From contig VDMD01000060.1 of assembly GCA_007026445.1 (NCBI GenBank), forward strand, positions 98,578-162,577: 64,000 bases of DNA. Direction: 5' to 3'. This document shows positions 22,499-33,929 of the stretch, one piece after another. Both the position numbers and the translations under genes were made by a program. The stretch comes from Schizophyllum amplum (taxonomy: Eukaryota > Basidiomycota > Agaricomycetes > Agaricales > Schizophyllaceae). Each line of letters opens with the position of its first letter. The first letter of the stretch is position 1. The notes under the pieces were generated by a model. The model saw only the letters and a program-made list of their open reading frames with translations. It was not told the DNA's origin and searched no databases.

Positions 22499-25400
22499 CT
22501 ACAGCTCTCCAAAGCCCAGGATGGTCTCGTCGCTTACATCCTCTCCATCGTCTTCCCAGTCGCTGTCGTCATCGTCCTCCGTGATCTCGTCGTCCTCAGC
22601 ATCCGGATCCTCTTCACTCTCCGTCTCCTCATCTTCCACGCCATCATTCTCTCCCACGTCTTGTACCTCCACCTCATCCTCCTGCTCCTCCTCTTCCTCA
22701 CCCTCTGCCAGGCTATCAATATCAATCACTTCAAGCTCGTCATCGTCATCAACGAGCTCCTCGTCCTCGTCGTCTTCGTTATGGTCACACTCATCAACCT
22801 CCACATCGCTAGTGCCCTTCTTGGGCTGCTTGAAGCCGGCCAGCGCTTCCGCTTCTGCCTCGAGTGCTCTTGTGACCCACGCCGCCGCCTCGATAACGCA
22901 TGAGAATATCGCAATCTGCAAACCTGGGAGGATAATGAGGATATGCCGATGCAGCGGGGAGTGAAACCCTTACATAGCTGCATAGAAGTACTTATAGTCG
23001 TCGTCCTCGGCTTCTGGTCTCGCAACGGTCTTGCCGGGGAGGGATTCATTTGTTCTGCCGTAAGCATAGGCGGGGATAATGTGAGCCGCGCGCAAGATGT
23101 CCTTGGGGTTGATGAAGCTGAAGGCAAGTGGCGAGTTGGCAGGGAAGAAGTGGAGGCGAGGGAAACGCTTCGCTCTGAGACCAAATCGAGATTTGCGGTC
23201 AAGCTCGTACCAGCGAACGTACACGAAATGTACGTTGCGGGCCTGGTTTGGCGTAGGCGAGTCGAAGTCGAGAACCCTGGCATGGAAGACGCCAATGATG
23301 CGCCCGAACCAGTACGGATATCCGCCGCTGTCGTTCGAGAGCACCATGATGTCGGCGCTGAAGCGCGGATTGCGCGAGTTCGACTTTCGTCGCAGATCGT
23401 ACGTCGTGTAGTTGTGTTGCACAACCTTGTGCTTGTAGATGCGGTTGTTCTCGAAGACGATAGACCGCAGTTCTTGCGCAGTGTACTGGTGTCCGTCATC
23501 TGGTACACCACGCATGCGCGGCAGAAGGTGCTCTTTGAGTTTGCGCAGGAAGTTCTATTACTGAGTCAGCCGATGCGGGCAAGGAGGACGACGTACTTAC
23601 TGCGAGAGCGGGATCTCCACCATTCCTGGACAGGAACGACGTCGTGTTTTCATGGAATCGAGTGCCTCGCGAGATGTAGATAGTTTGATGCGGGTCGGTC
23701 TGTGGCAGCATCTCCTCGGCCCTGGAAGCCATGGTGAGCAGGTTCCCGGAGGAACGCACGCTCTTTGCGGCCCCCGCCGCCGTACGCTTTTCCTCTTGCT
23801 TCATCCGCCTCAGTCGCGCCTCGCGCCGCTCCATACGCGTGATCTGTGTTGTATGGGCGACCTTGTTTGTCCGCGAATAATAACGCTTGACTCGTCGATG
23901 CTCCATCTCGCCCTGCGTCTATAGTGAGCTAGGAAGCGCCCCCACAGACGTGAACTCACAATTTGGGTCGAGTAAGAGTCGGTGGTGCCCCAGTACTTGA
24001 TAGCTGCTGTGTAGTCACCCAGGGCATGGCACTTGTAGCTCTTGCGCTCGAACCTACGTTCCCGGCCTGGCTCCGTCTTTGCAAGCGCGTTTATGTGTGG
24101 TGTAGCGCGCTTAACGGGACCCGCCTTCTTGTTTGCTTTCTTTTGCTGACGCTGGAGACGAGCACGTTTCTCCTTGGGTAGCTCGGTGGTCGTGTACTCG
24201 ACGCTGATGCGCTCAAATAGGCGCATCGACCGGCCGAGCTCAATTGTTGCATGTTCCAGTGAGGCGATGGTCGAGTCGGTATGCAGACGCAGCTTCGCTA
24301 ATCCATGCCAATATCCGAGGTCGAAGAGCAGGTCGAGGACGATCTTCTGGTGATCCTTGTTCGGGAAAAGCGCCTCGAAGCAGGGTAGTGCGCACTAGAA
24401 GTGTCGTCAGTTTCGTACGAGAACAAGACATGACGCATACCTGCAGAATGTCCTCAAAATCGCGTCCAGCCAGCTTCTTCATCTCGGCGACGTTGTTAGC
24501 CAATCGTCGAAATGTGTCTGGTAGGAACGTCGGGACATGACGGTACCTATGGAGGTGCGAGTCGGTCAGTAGAACACGACAAAGCTGTTATAGGTCATTT
24601 ACCGACGATTGAGCTCCTCGACGAGGTTTTCGCCCTTTATCGATAACAACATGCGCACCAGATGCGCGAAGATCGCTTTCCATTCACCCACTGCAAAGTC
24701 ATGCAGCATATCCACCGGGTGCATGTGATAATGGTCGAAACCGTGCTCGAGAGGCTTCGTGGAGAACACATTCTATCCTCACACGTCAGAGCAAAGGACT
24801 TGCAGATAATGAGAGATACGTACACGGGTCGGAGTGGAAGAGACATCACGAAGTATGCGGTCAACTTTCTCGCTATTGACAGCATACCCGTGTTCAAAGA
24901 TCGCCTTGCGTGCATTCTCGACGTGCTCCTGCTTGCGCTCCGAATCGTTCCGCTGTGTTTTCGCGCGTCGTTTCATGGCGCGCACCATACCAAGCTCCTT
25001 GACTTGATTCTTCTCAATGAGACACCGCGGACAGAGACACGTCCCCAGGGACTTGATACAGACGAGAAGTATCCTGAAGGGCATGTCAGGACGCTGCGTA
25101 AGGGACTCTGAAGGGCTTACTTCTCTAGATAGTCACTCGAGTATACGAAGAACCTAGGATAAGTCCGGCGTACAATCTCATCGACACAATTGGTGATGAT
25201 CCCGTGTTCGTAGGCGTGTACGAGGTCCTTCGACAGAAGGAGTTCCCAGACGCCTTGCACGAGCTCGCGCTTCATGTGCGTCTTAACGGCGTCCGAGGGT
25301 TTCTCGTTGAAAGTGGCGATATACCAGTCGTTGAACTCGTCCGGTATCTGGTATGTTTGTCAGTGCAAATTCTGTAAGAGCACGAGCAAGGTCATACCGA

Positions 25401-26742
25401 GGGGATGTAAGCGATGTGATGCTGAGCAAAGGCGGTCGGCCTTGCGCGCATGTACTTCGACAAGTCGCCGAGTGAGAGATAGATTGGCCACATTGATGCG
25501 TTTCCAAAGTCGGCCAGGTGCGTGGAGTCGCTGAACAGCATGATCCATGCGATGATGCGCTCCAGAGAGCAACCGGGTTCATGCTCGATCTGCTCCAGAT
25601 CGTACTCCATCTCGAGAGCGCGCTCGGAGGTGTATGCTTCGCCCCAGCATCGCATCGGGCGTTCGTCTGTGTAACGCTCCCAAAGAAGCTCGTGTGCGTG
25701 CGTGTGGTACTCAAGAGCTTGCTCGTCTCGAAAGGCGTCCTTGATGACTTCGACAATGTTGCGATAATGGATGTTTTTCACCTCGTAGTGAGGTGCGTCG
25801 ACCTCTTTGCACTTGCGACGAGGGCACGGTACCGGAATGCGCACACTGCCCACCTGCCATCCCGCCGCAGACATCCAAGGCAGAGCTTCCGTGGTTGCGG
25901 GCTGGTCACAAGGCGCCACGGGCTGGTCCGGCGCCACAGGCATTTCGATAGAGGCGATATACACCAAAGTCATTCGCGGGCGTTGAACGGTAGGCGAGGC
26001 TGATGAACAGGGCTTGATCGCTGCTGTCCTCGAGCTCAACGTCTTCAGTGCTGCCAGGTTTTAATTCAGGTTCGACCGGAGGGACTGGTGCTGCAGTCGG
26101 GACCTCGACTTGTGTCAGAATCTGGTGGGGAAGTTGATTCTTCAAAGCGCGTGGTGCTGCGGAGGGGACATAGTCGATTAGACGCTGAGGGACGCGCCGC
26201 GTCCTTGTTGAGCGATCAAGCGGCGTGACTGGCATGTCCAGAAGAGGGATTAGTTCTGTGGTCTAGCAACATATCGTCAGAAGGCGGGCGTGCGGATGTG
26301 CAAGACCACTGACCTCCTCTTGTTGCGCGCGCGCTGGATCAGCCTCATCTTCTGGGGCATGCATTGGCTCCTGCTCCTCAACCGGCTGATCGGTCTCAGA
26401 CACGAGATCCTGCGGGATTTCCTGTGCTTCCATCTGCCCTATGCGCGCCGCTGACTGGTGCAGAGGGGATGTGTCATGCTGCCAGCCAGGTAAGAACATA
26501 GATATCATTTGAGTCATAGTCTGATCTCACACGTTGAGCAAAGCTAGAACCAGCTGCTTGACTTGCGAATGAGGGAGCGATGGGTCCTGTTCTGTGCGCG
26601 CGCGCTTGCGGCCCGCCGCGTGGAACGCACTGACTGTTGTAGTGGTGACTGCTTCGCGTTGAGGGCAAAGAGGGACATGTGCGCGGTGCGCTCGGGCAGA
26701 CGCAAAATCCTGGCGACCACAATATACGCAAGGGATTTTCAT
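22499..26742 (-). CDS. Plavaka-family transposase
   Basis: The start is the ATG at 26742: MKIPCVYCGRQDF, continuing into a zinc-finger-like C-x2-C...H...H segment. Spliced exons then give NDFGVYRLYR, KNIHYRNIVEVIKDAF, a catalytic-core segment FSDSTHLADFGNASMWPIYL (25490-25560) with the first acidic residue, KYMRARPTAFAQHHIAYIPS, THMKRELVQGVWELLLSKDL, LCPRCLIEKNQV (a Cys pair), HYHMHPVDMLHDFAVGEWKA, and RGTRFHENTTSFLSRNGGDP. A C-terminal domain follows with IVFENNRIYKHKVVQHNYTT and IIPAYAYGRTNESLPG, then a very acidic tail ending ILGFGEL. This matches the full-length order of fungal Plavaka proteins, distant relatives of CACTA/EnSpm transposases that cut and paste DNA. Nearly all text is readable; a frame change near 25920 between NACGAG and QPVAPCDQ is the only clear doubt. 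Its 5' end faces the DUF6698 gene across 138 bp. Confidence 0.85.
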
Positions 26743-26824
26743 TGTGAGAGGAAGAAGAAGAAACAAAGACGCAAGTCCGGCACGGTCACCCGCGCCTTGA
26801 CGCAATCACGTGCCAAACGTCGGG

Positions 26825-26832
26825 TATATAAT
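26825..26832. promoter_or_regulatory. Shared TATA box between Plavaka and DUF6698 genes
   Basis: TATATAAT reads as a TATA box on both strands. It lies 49 bases upstream of the plus-strand ATG at 26881 and 82 bases upstream of the minus-strand ATG at 26742. It is the only such site in the 138-bp spacer, so one core promoter may serve both genes. Confidence 0.55.
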
Positions 26833-26880
26833 GGCGTCTTCGCCGAATATCCTCTCTGCTTCCTGCCCACCATCATCTCC

Positions 26881-28666
26881 ATGTACACCTCCAAATCGAA
26901 CAAGAAGTTCCCTCTCAGGGCACCACCCCCCCGCCCGCCTCGAAAGGTCTTAGCGACATTTGCGGGGAAGCCGGCTGCATCCGCAACTGCTCGCGCTGCC
27001 TCCATCCAGACGCCTAGACCGACGCCTGCTCGCATACCCGGCAAAGCCACACCTGTGCGCGCTACCATAGCGGCTCCGGCTCCAACTCCGACGCATGCTC
27101 TGGAGGAGGAAGAGCCCGAGGCCGATCCACCCAGAGCATCATCCCCCGAGACCGTTCCAGACGAGACGGACGCGATCGACTCAGAAGGGCCCCTCAGCGG
27201 AAGGAAGCGTGGTATTGACGCCGTGATTGAGGCGTTGGACATCATGAGAGAGAAAGGCGCGAAGCGCCCGCATATCAGCGAGTACGTGAAGATGCCATGT
27301 ATGCGCGCATATACTCACGCTCCCGCAGTGTTACTTGTCCTCTCCATCCATACCTTCACGCATCACGCATGCTTCCCCGCGTCGTACCCATCATTCTCAT
27401 CTACACCCTTGAATCCATTGTACAGGTCGGTATGGCCGCTGCTGGTTATGAATTCGAGGAAGAACATGACTGGCCTGTCGCAGAGCCTGATGAAGAGCCC
27501 AAGAGGTGCGCATATATCCATGTCTTTTACCTCTACTCATGCATATATGCACCCCAGCGAGATGCTCGAAGCTTACCGCCAGATCTTGGCATTCATCCCC
27601 GGTTTCGCCAAATCTTTGACTGGGATGTCGCAGCACAACATCAAGGCGCTTATTCACGAGGTGCGCTGGAGGCGATATTCACATTCGAGTCCTGGTGTTT
27701 CCCTAGATGCACGATGGTGCGCGGCGACGATACGCGTCTCTGCAAGGACCTTGTCCTCGAATGCATCCTCTCCAACCCTCGCAAAGATCGCCTGGAACCG
27801 ATGCTGCTCAAGACCGACAGCAAATCATTTCGGGGCTTCAGTTTGCGATGCAGCTGGTCCCTCACGCCTACTTCTCGGCCTTACGCAACAAGGAGACGCG
27901 CGACGAGTACGTTATTTTCTTTGTCATGTACAGATACTGATGCTCTTTATAGGACGATGGAACAACTCCAAAACGGCTCCCTTCCTGTCGCCAACGACTC
28001 GCTGCCCATGCTTCTTTGGGACCCCGTGCTTTACGACGAGGACGATGACGAGGCGGGGATGATGATGAGCCCCGTCCTCGTATGTGTACGTGCATAGCGC
28101 TCCGTGGTACACCGTCCACTCACCGTTCATTTAGCTGTACCGTGGCATCATTTTGGGTCCTTCCCATGCGTGGAAGCCAGTGAAGACGCTGCCGAAGCGC
28201 TTCAACGCGCTGGCACATGGTCAGATGCGCGTCAATGCGCAGACGATCGCGTATGTTGCCATGCAGGTATGTTGTCTATTGTCCTTGTTTCGCGTCCGCG
28301 CTCACTTCCCTTCAGGCTCGCTTCGCTTGCTCACACGTCGAGCATTGGTCCCTCGAAGATGGTGACTGGGACATGCAAGAACATCAAGGAGTTCGAGGAC
28401 CTTGACGAGGAAGAGATCCTGACGAGTTTGCGCAGGACATTCACAGGTGGTGGAATATGTGAGTACGTGACTGCCGATCGTGCCCTGCTGACGCTCGTTT
28501 CAGCCAGGTCTTCAGTGATCCTGAGGGTCTCGCGCATCACCAACCCAAGGCTGACAGCTCCGAAGTCAGCATGGAGCTCACGTACAGTCGTGCGCGGCGC
28601 GCGGCGCGCAAGGAAGCGTGTGCTGCGAAACGCGCGGCCGACGAGGAAGCCGGCGAATCGGATTAG
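26881..28666 (+). CDS. DUF6698 protein gene, copy 2
   Basis: A protein of unknown function from a family expanded in agarics. Exon 1 (MYTSKSNKKFPLRAP...) encodes a proline-rich then acidic region ending ...KRPHISE at about 27280. Later exons give MLPRVVPIILIYTLESIVQ and MAAAGYEFEEEHDW, EMLEAYRQILAFIPGFAKSL (27560-27620), CKDLVLECILSNPRKDR, FAMQLVPHAYFSALRNKE, SLPMLLWDPVLYDEDDD, RGIILGPSHAWK, MRVNAQTIAYVAMQ (28225-28265), ACSHVEHWSLEDGDWD and the basic/acidic tail ending EEAGESD at 28666. The order fits DUF6698 throughout. One apparent one-base frame change lies near 27838, between SKSFRGF and QFAMQL, and I cannot bridge it with an intron, so this copy may be slightly damaged. It is divergent from the Plavaka gene and shares its TATA box. 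Confidence 0.7.
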
Positions 28667-28904
28667 TTGTTTGTGACTTTGGTACGCTTTTCTTGATGTC
28701 TTGCTGTGTTCTGTCTGGCTTTCTGTGCTCTCGCATATCCCGTATCAGATCCGTTTGCTATGCTGTCTATTATTTGCTCTTGTACTGCTGTCTAGTTCTC
28801 CCTCTGTACGATTACTCGAATAAGATTGCTTTTTCACTGTACCATGTGCTAGTGAGAACAAGATGAAGCGTGGCTAGCTGGCAGCGGAAGGCCTGGCCGG
28901 AATT

Positions 28905-29160
28905 ATAAAGCTTGCAGCACTTTGTAAGGCCTGCCTTGGAGTACAAGGGCCGAATTCAAAATTCGTTATAAAACCCGATAGCCTGACGTACCTTATAACG
29001 CGTTGTGGCCTCTTACCTGGGCTTACAATGATTTGAGTTCCATGTTAAAGCATGCTAAACTGCGGGCATCTTATAAGGCATTGCGGCGCATATCCCGCGT
29101 TGTGGGCGCCTATCAGACCAGATAACGTGACCGCTTTTTTCGCGATCCGGGCTACTGGCG
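28905..29160. repeat. Right-hand TTATAA repeat cluster of the candidate Plavaka element
   Basis: TTATAAAG (28912), TTATAAAAC (28966), TTATAACG (28993) and TTATAAGG (29071) recur over 160 bases with TGTAAGGCC and CTTACAATG variants. They are followed by gcttttttcgcgatccgggc at 29133. The cluster resembles those at 22060-22185 and 19230-19450. Confidence 0.4.
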
Positions 29161-29621
29161 GACGCGGGCGCAATTGATGGGTAGCCACTGGCCGTGAAAG
29201 GCGCTCGGTCATGGAGGTGAACGGTAAGAGACTGAGGGGAGGAGTCGCAAATATGTTTGGACAATACAGGCGTAACTGAAAACCCTCACACCGGGCTTCC
29301 GACTACTCGATGGTGTGGCAAAGTTGAAAGCCGCCCGAAGCTCACACAAGGCGCTATTCACTCCAAATCAATGTATGCACTGCGATGAATCATAAACACA
29401 TCAATAGTATCCTACACGGTCAGACAGATGCCTGGCGTCATGCAATGCATGAGCCCAGAGCTCGTCAAGCTGGTAGCGCGAAATACCCCACGACGCAAAC
29501 ACATCTCGCCAACCATCAACCTCCACTTCAAGGTACACCCGCATCAGATGTGGCACAATTGAGCCCAGGTTCTGCGACTGAAGAAAATGTACAGTCTCTT
29601 CACTTACCTCGGGTCTAAAAG
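29161..29621. other. Gap between the candidate element and the next gene
   Basis: About 460 bases without recognisable coding text. Nothing beyond weak open frames is visible. Confidence 0.4.
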
Positions 29622-30718
29622 CTACCGTTTGCGACGACGAAGACCTTCTGAGATTGAGAAGAGAGGGGGGGCTGTAGGTTCGCTCCCTGCAAAAGCGACA
29701 TGACGGTCGGGGGTGACAGGTTTTGGAGGGCGGTCGGGTGAGGGGCTACGTCGTAGAATGCTAGATGGCGAGGGAGACGCAGACGGTGAAGGCGTGATAG
29801 GAGGCGAAGGGCTACCTGGGGGGGACGATGGAGTGGGCAGCCTTGGAGTAGACGACGGGGGCTTGGGCCTGGGAGCGAGCATGGCGTGAGGGATGTTGCG
29901 GCGCTCAGCTTTTATCTCTTGCAGTACAATGTAGTCCTCCCGCCATACGTTGATGAGGAAATCATTATCTGTGCACTGGGAGTGGAGGTACTGCGTCTCC
30001 GCTTCCAAGTCCGCGACGCGCCGCCGCCGAGTCTCCACCTCTCCTGCGCTCGCAAGAGCAGCTGCTTCTGCGCGCCCCGCTCGCTCTTGAGGGTCCTGCG
30101 CCTGCAGTGCGTCAAGCGCACCGATAGCGTCCACAATAGTGTGGGGATCTGATGACGGTGGCCGAAGGGGTGCGGATGATAGACGTTCGCGCGATCTTCC
30201 GGATGGTATCCGAAAGTACGCGTGTTGCCCGTGCCGCTACAGATTCCGGACTCTCAACGCTGTTGCGGCGTTCCCTCTTGTCTCTCCAGTCAAACGCCAT
30301 CCGCTTGATGGAGTTGAAGTGCACCGGGGCCTTCACGCCCGTGGTCTCGGCGAAGGACTGGAGTAGGTTGAGGACGCGAACCTGGGCTGCTATGTCGAGC
30401 TCGGGAAGAAACTGAGGGGTGATATAGAAGATGACACGGGTGCCTTCGATAGTGGGATGCGTGGACGGGGAGCCGAGAGGACTGGTGGTGGCAAGGAAGA
30501 GGCTGCTCACAGTGACCAGGTCAAGGAGTGCAACTGTGCAATCTACATGCTTTTCAGAATGCATGAAACTGGGTAAAAATCGTTCAACGCACCACATCCT
30601 TGGCCAACACCTGCAGCGTCTCAATCATCCCGCTTCGCGTCTCGCGCCAGTCCGCGTTCGAGTAGAACGCGACGGCGAGCGGGTGCCCTTCTAGCCGCCC
30701 GTCAGCCTGGTCGCTCAT
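29622..30718 (-). CDS. Unrecognised protein with coiled coil and proline-rich C-terminus
   Basis: The start is the ATG at 30718 (MSDQADGRLEGHPLAVAFY, then NADWRETRSGMIETLQVL). An intron of about 60 bases (around 30594-30535) leads into VALLDLVTVSSLFLAT, EGTRVIFYITPQFLPELDI, VRVLNLLQSFAETTGV and SDTIRKIARTSIIRTPSAT. A short intron near 30140-30160 joins this to AIGALDALQAQDP, a charged helix RRRRVADLEAETQYLHSQ, and a Pro/Ser-rich tail (29640-29880) ending GLRRRKR. Both exon sets are open and give about 330 residues, so the gene looks intact. I do not recognise the family. The helical centre and disordered tail would fit a scaffold or adaptor, but that is only an impression. It is 0.5 kb to the right of the candidate Plavaka element. 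Confidence 0.55.
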
Positions 30719-32191
30719 GGTTGAGCATCCTGCAGCAAAGAAAGCGATGTCCGCCGCAAGGGACGATGCGTGAAGGTCTTCTATCTGAGCCAGTGGCTCA
30801 TACTGCCATCCATGCTGTCAGGGTCGTACCCCGTCTGTCGAAGGAGACGGACGCGCTGGAGACGTTGTTGCTACATGGTGTGTGGACGAGGCGACGTGGG
30901 CGTGCAGACGAGGGAACACTCACACGAGCGAGGGATCCATCAGATTCTCAGTCAAACGGACGTTCCCGCGAGAAATCGCCGCGTTCCGCACCCACCGCGC
31001 CTCCGCCGCGCGGACCCTAGTGCGCGGCGCCGCGTCAGTCTCGCCGCGCATTTGCGTCCCACCTCGCTCTCTTCAAGACGGCCTGACGCTTGGAGGGCAA
31101 CTACGCTAGGCTTGCTCTTGGCTTGCTACAAGGTGATCGGCGCCGGCCACTGTTGAGTCCGGTGCTCCCATGGCTGTTTGATGCTGAGGGATTTAGGATG
31201 CCGGGCCTCGGAAGAGCGGGCTTGTAGCATGCATGGGGCAGAGACATCATGAATTTGGGAAGACCGTGTCAGGAGTGGGTGGAGAGGTGGCAAAAGCGAG
31301 ATGGCACGGCAGGACACATTTGATACCGCGTGAAGACTGGGCCAGCGACACCAGACATGAGAGCTTTTGTATGCCGTTCTAGACGCCGAACGTGTTGTAC
31401 AAATGGTCAGCTCCGAACGTCACTCGGCAGGGCCGATGCGCACCTCGAATCAGAGTCGCTCGCGTCCTGTGGTGCCGTCCTTCCAGTTTCCAGACGATCG
31501 CCCTCCAAGATGCATAAGATGCACAGCCATCTTCGCTGATCGCGTGCTCGGGACGCGGCGGGAGCGCTGGCGGCTGGACTCGGAGGGCGCGTCGACGCGA
31601 GCTAGTGACGAGCACGTACACACTGAGGACATCGCAACCGTAAGCTTATGACCCTTGTACTATACCGAATTCAAAGCCTTCTTGATCGCTTCGCATGCGA
31701 CCTCTGAGTCTCGCGGTCCACGATCGTTAGAGCCCGCGAACTGGGCACTGTGCAGATGCCGAGTCAACACGGAGAGAAAGATATGTGCAAATGTGAGGCT
31801 CATACTGATCAATGGCTTATAGCCACAGTCAAGCTGCAGCAGATGTGAGTGAGGCGGGCCTCAGCATCGAAGGTCAAGTCCGAGTCGAGGTGAGCGCGTC
31901 GAGGCGCGCGGGTTGACGCGGCGATTTCATCAGCCTTGATCATGGGATCGAACGTGTCCGTTGATATCCCAGCAAGTCTTTTAATTTGTTCAACTTCGTC
32001 TCGGCCACCATCTTGTCAGGTGCGTGGCACAATTTCCTGCTGCTCTCCCTTCTCTTTCGACACGCCATGCAATGCAGATGTGACAGAGACTCAGGCTTGG
32101 GACTCTGGATCAGAAGCATTGCAGCAGACGCGTCAGCGCTTATTGCTCCTTCTTGCGCCTGAAGAGCCGTGCCACTCACGATTCTCAGGAA
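30719..32191. other. Stretch without a supported gene upstream of the TET/JBP-like gene
   Basis: About 1.5 kb. Plus-strand open segments at 30882-31109 (RTFPREIAAFRTHRASAAR) and 31936-32150 are protein-like in places but have no usable start or family. The latter may hold 5' exons of the gene starting at 32192, because its open frame continues upstream without a stop to about 32153. Confidence 0.3.
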
Positions 32192-33684
32192 ATGCAACTC
32201 CGCACCGGCAAAACCTTGCCCAGCAACTGGGATGGGCCTACCATTGACACGGACCTCGACTTCGATGGCCTAGCGCGCCGCTACGCTGCTGAAGAACGTG
32301 ACGACTCATCCGATGACGAGGACTACGATTTATTTGAGGAGCCCGACGACAAGGCTGGAGACCCCTCAACTCCACCATCCACATCGCTCTTATTGTCGGT
32401 CCCTTCACCTTCGACATGGACTCGCAAGTCACCAGCGCCACCTCCGACGCCTCCCTCAATGTCGCGAGAGAAAAGGATGTCGCGCGAAAAGCGCAAGCTC
32501 AGGCGCGGCCTCGCCTCGAAGGTGAAGAAGCCCTGGGAAATTGCAACGCGCTCCTCAATACGCCGCAAGTACGTCGACTTCGCGCGTCCGGTCAAGACCA
32601 AAGTCAAGCCCGCCAGCCTGCGGATAACACGCACGGGATACACTGCAATGCGCGACGAGAAGGGACACAACAACCAGAAGAGAGCATACCGCCTCAAGGA
32701 CTTGGTTGGTCCAGGCTCCCAATACCATATGGAACTCTACAACTGGGATGGCGTGTGAGTCTTGCTCACGCTCTTATGCTCGCTCGGGGCTCAACCCACC
32801 TTAGAACTCCCACACCCATCCTCGACAAGAAGCGGCGCGTTATCGCAGTTCTCGCTGGCGTGCCTGACCAGAAGGACTGGCCCGAACAGCATCGCAGTCT
32901 CGCCGATGCGATAGATACCACACGTGGGCGCTTCAAGTTCTCCTCCGACCAGAAGAAGCACCGCCGTGGCGTCTTCCCTGCCGTCGCTGTCGGGCATTCG
33001 TACGGCGGCGGGCAGACACGTCCCATGCCTGTTAGCCAAGAGCCCTCCAACGTCCCCCTCCTTCACGCTCTCCTTGCACACGTTGCCTTCATACGACTTG
33101 CTGGCTTTGCCACTGGAGTTCTCGCCAATTGGGCGCCTGCTCTCTTTGGGTACTATGCCAAGTATTGCGCAGCGCTTGCAGGCCGTCTAGACGACATCGC
33201 CTTCAACTTCCCCACCACGGTCTGGGCCGCCGTCACGATTAACTTCGGACCCCGCACTGTATCCCTACGGCACCGCGACTACGCCAATCTCGCGTGGGGA
33301 TGGTGCCCTATCACAGCGCTAGGGAACTTCAACCCCGACGTAGGTGGCCACCTTGTGCTCTGGGATTTGAAACTCGTCATACGTTTTCCCCCGGGATCGA
33401 CGATTGCAATCCCATCCGGGCTGCTCACGCACTCCAACGCATCCATCGGGGGGCGCGAGACTCGCTTCTCGGTGACGCAGTACACTGCAGGCGCTATCTT
33501 TCGCTGGGTCGACCAAGGGTGTCGGACAAAGGAGGAGTTTGTGAAAAAAATGACCGCCTCAGAGTACGATGCATTTCTGGTGACGGAAGAGGGGCGTTTC
33601 AACGAGGGCCTCGCTATGTACTCTACTCTAGACGAATTACGTAGCTCCGATGCAGAGAGCGACCTGAGCGAGCTCGATGAGTAG
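32192..33684 (+). CDS. TET/JBP-like 2OG-Fe(II) dioxygenase (fungal expanded family)
   Basis: Exon 1 runs from the ATG at 32192 to 32754 (MQLRTGKTLPSNWDG..., acidic, then basic with SREKRKLRRGLASKVKK). A GTGAGT intron (32755-32804) joins in phase to exon 2 (TPTPILDKKRRVIAVLAG...) and the stop is at 33684, giving 481 residues. The catalytic region reads VSLRHRDYANLAWGWC (H-x-D at 33271-33279), GGHLVLWDLKLVIRFPPGST, IPSGLLTHSNASI (distal His 33430-33432) and TRFSVTQYTAGAIFRWVDQG with the 2OG-binding Arg. These are the iron and 2-oxoglutarate ligands in the order seen in the agaric TET/JBP expansion. TET/JBP enzymes oxidise the methyl group of thymine or 5-methylcytosine in DNA; for this member the substrate is inferred. 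The C-terminus is acidic (SDAESDLSELDE). It converges on an XPG-like nuclease 246 bp downstream. Confidence 0.75.
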
Positions 33685-33929
33685 TATACATACGCAGGTT
33701 GTTCTTTTTGCAATAATACCATCTTGTCTTTTTTTGACCCTGCTTATGTGTTCTAGTGACTGGAAAGAAAACCCGTCAAGTATTGGCGTCTTGCTGTCGA
33801 CTTGTACGCCGTCGAGCTCGTGCTCACGCTACAAACGCTCGTCTGAGCCCGAGCGACCGAATAGATCTACGGATATATTCCGACATCTACGACTTATACA
33901 TAGTATACAGCACAAATGAGTAAACAATA

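Larger units (their letters stand above)
22060..29160. mobile_element. Candidate Plavaka (EnSpm-like) transposon carrying a DUF6698 gene
   Basis: The interval contains the Plavaka transposase (minus) and a DUF6698 gene (plus), divergently arranged around a 138-bp spacer, and is bounded on both sides by clusters of TTATAA/TATAAG words. Outside it lie two dioxygenase-like genes. The limits given are those of the repeat clusters and not proven ends. An older DUF6698 copy with similar downstream repeats at 17.4-19.4 kb supports the idea that this gene travels with the element. Confidence 0.45.

Noticed and set aside
22521..22964. Serine-rich plus-strand open frame
   Set aside because: It is the reverse complement of the acidic Asp/Glu tail of the Plavaka transposase.
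26563..28062. A 499-codon plus-strand open frame
   Set aside because: It runs through the promoter spacer and across several introns of the DUF6698 gene. Only its exon 1 portion (from 26881) is coding.
32416..32804. The open frame upstream of exon 2 of the TET/JBP-like gene, in the same frame as exon 2
   Set aside because: Exon 1 in the other frame is more protein-like and joins exactly in phase through a canonical GTGAGT intron at 32755.
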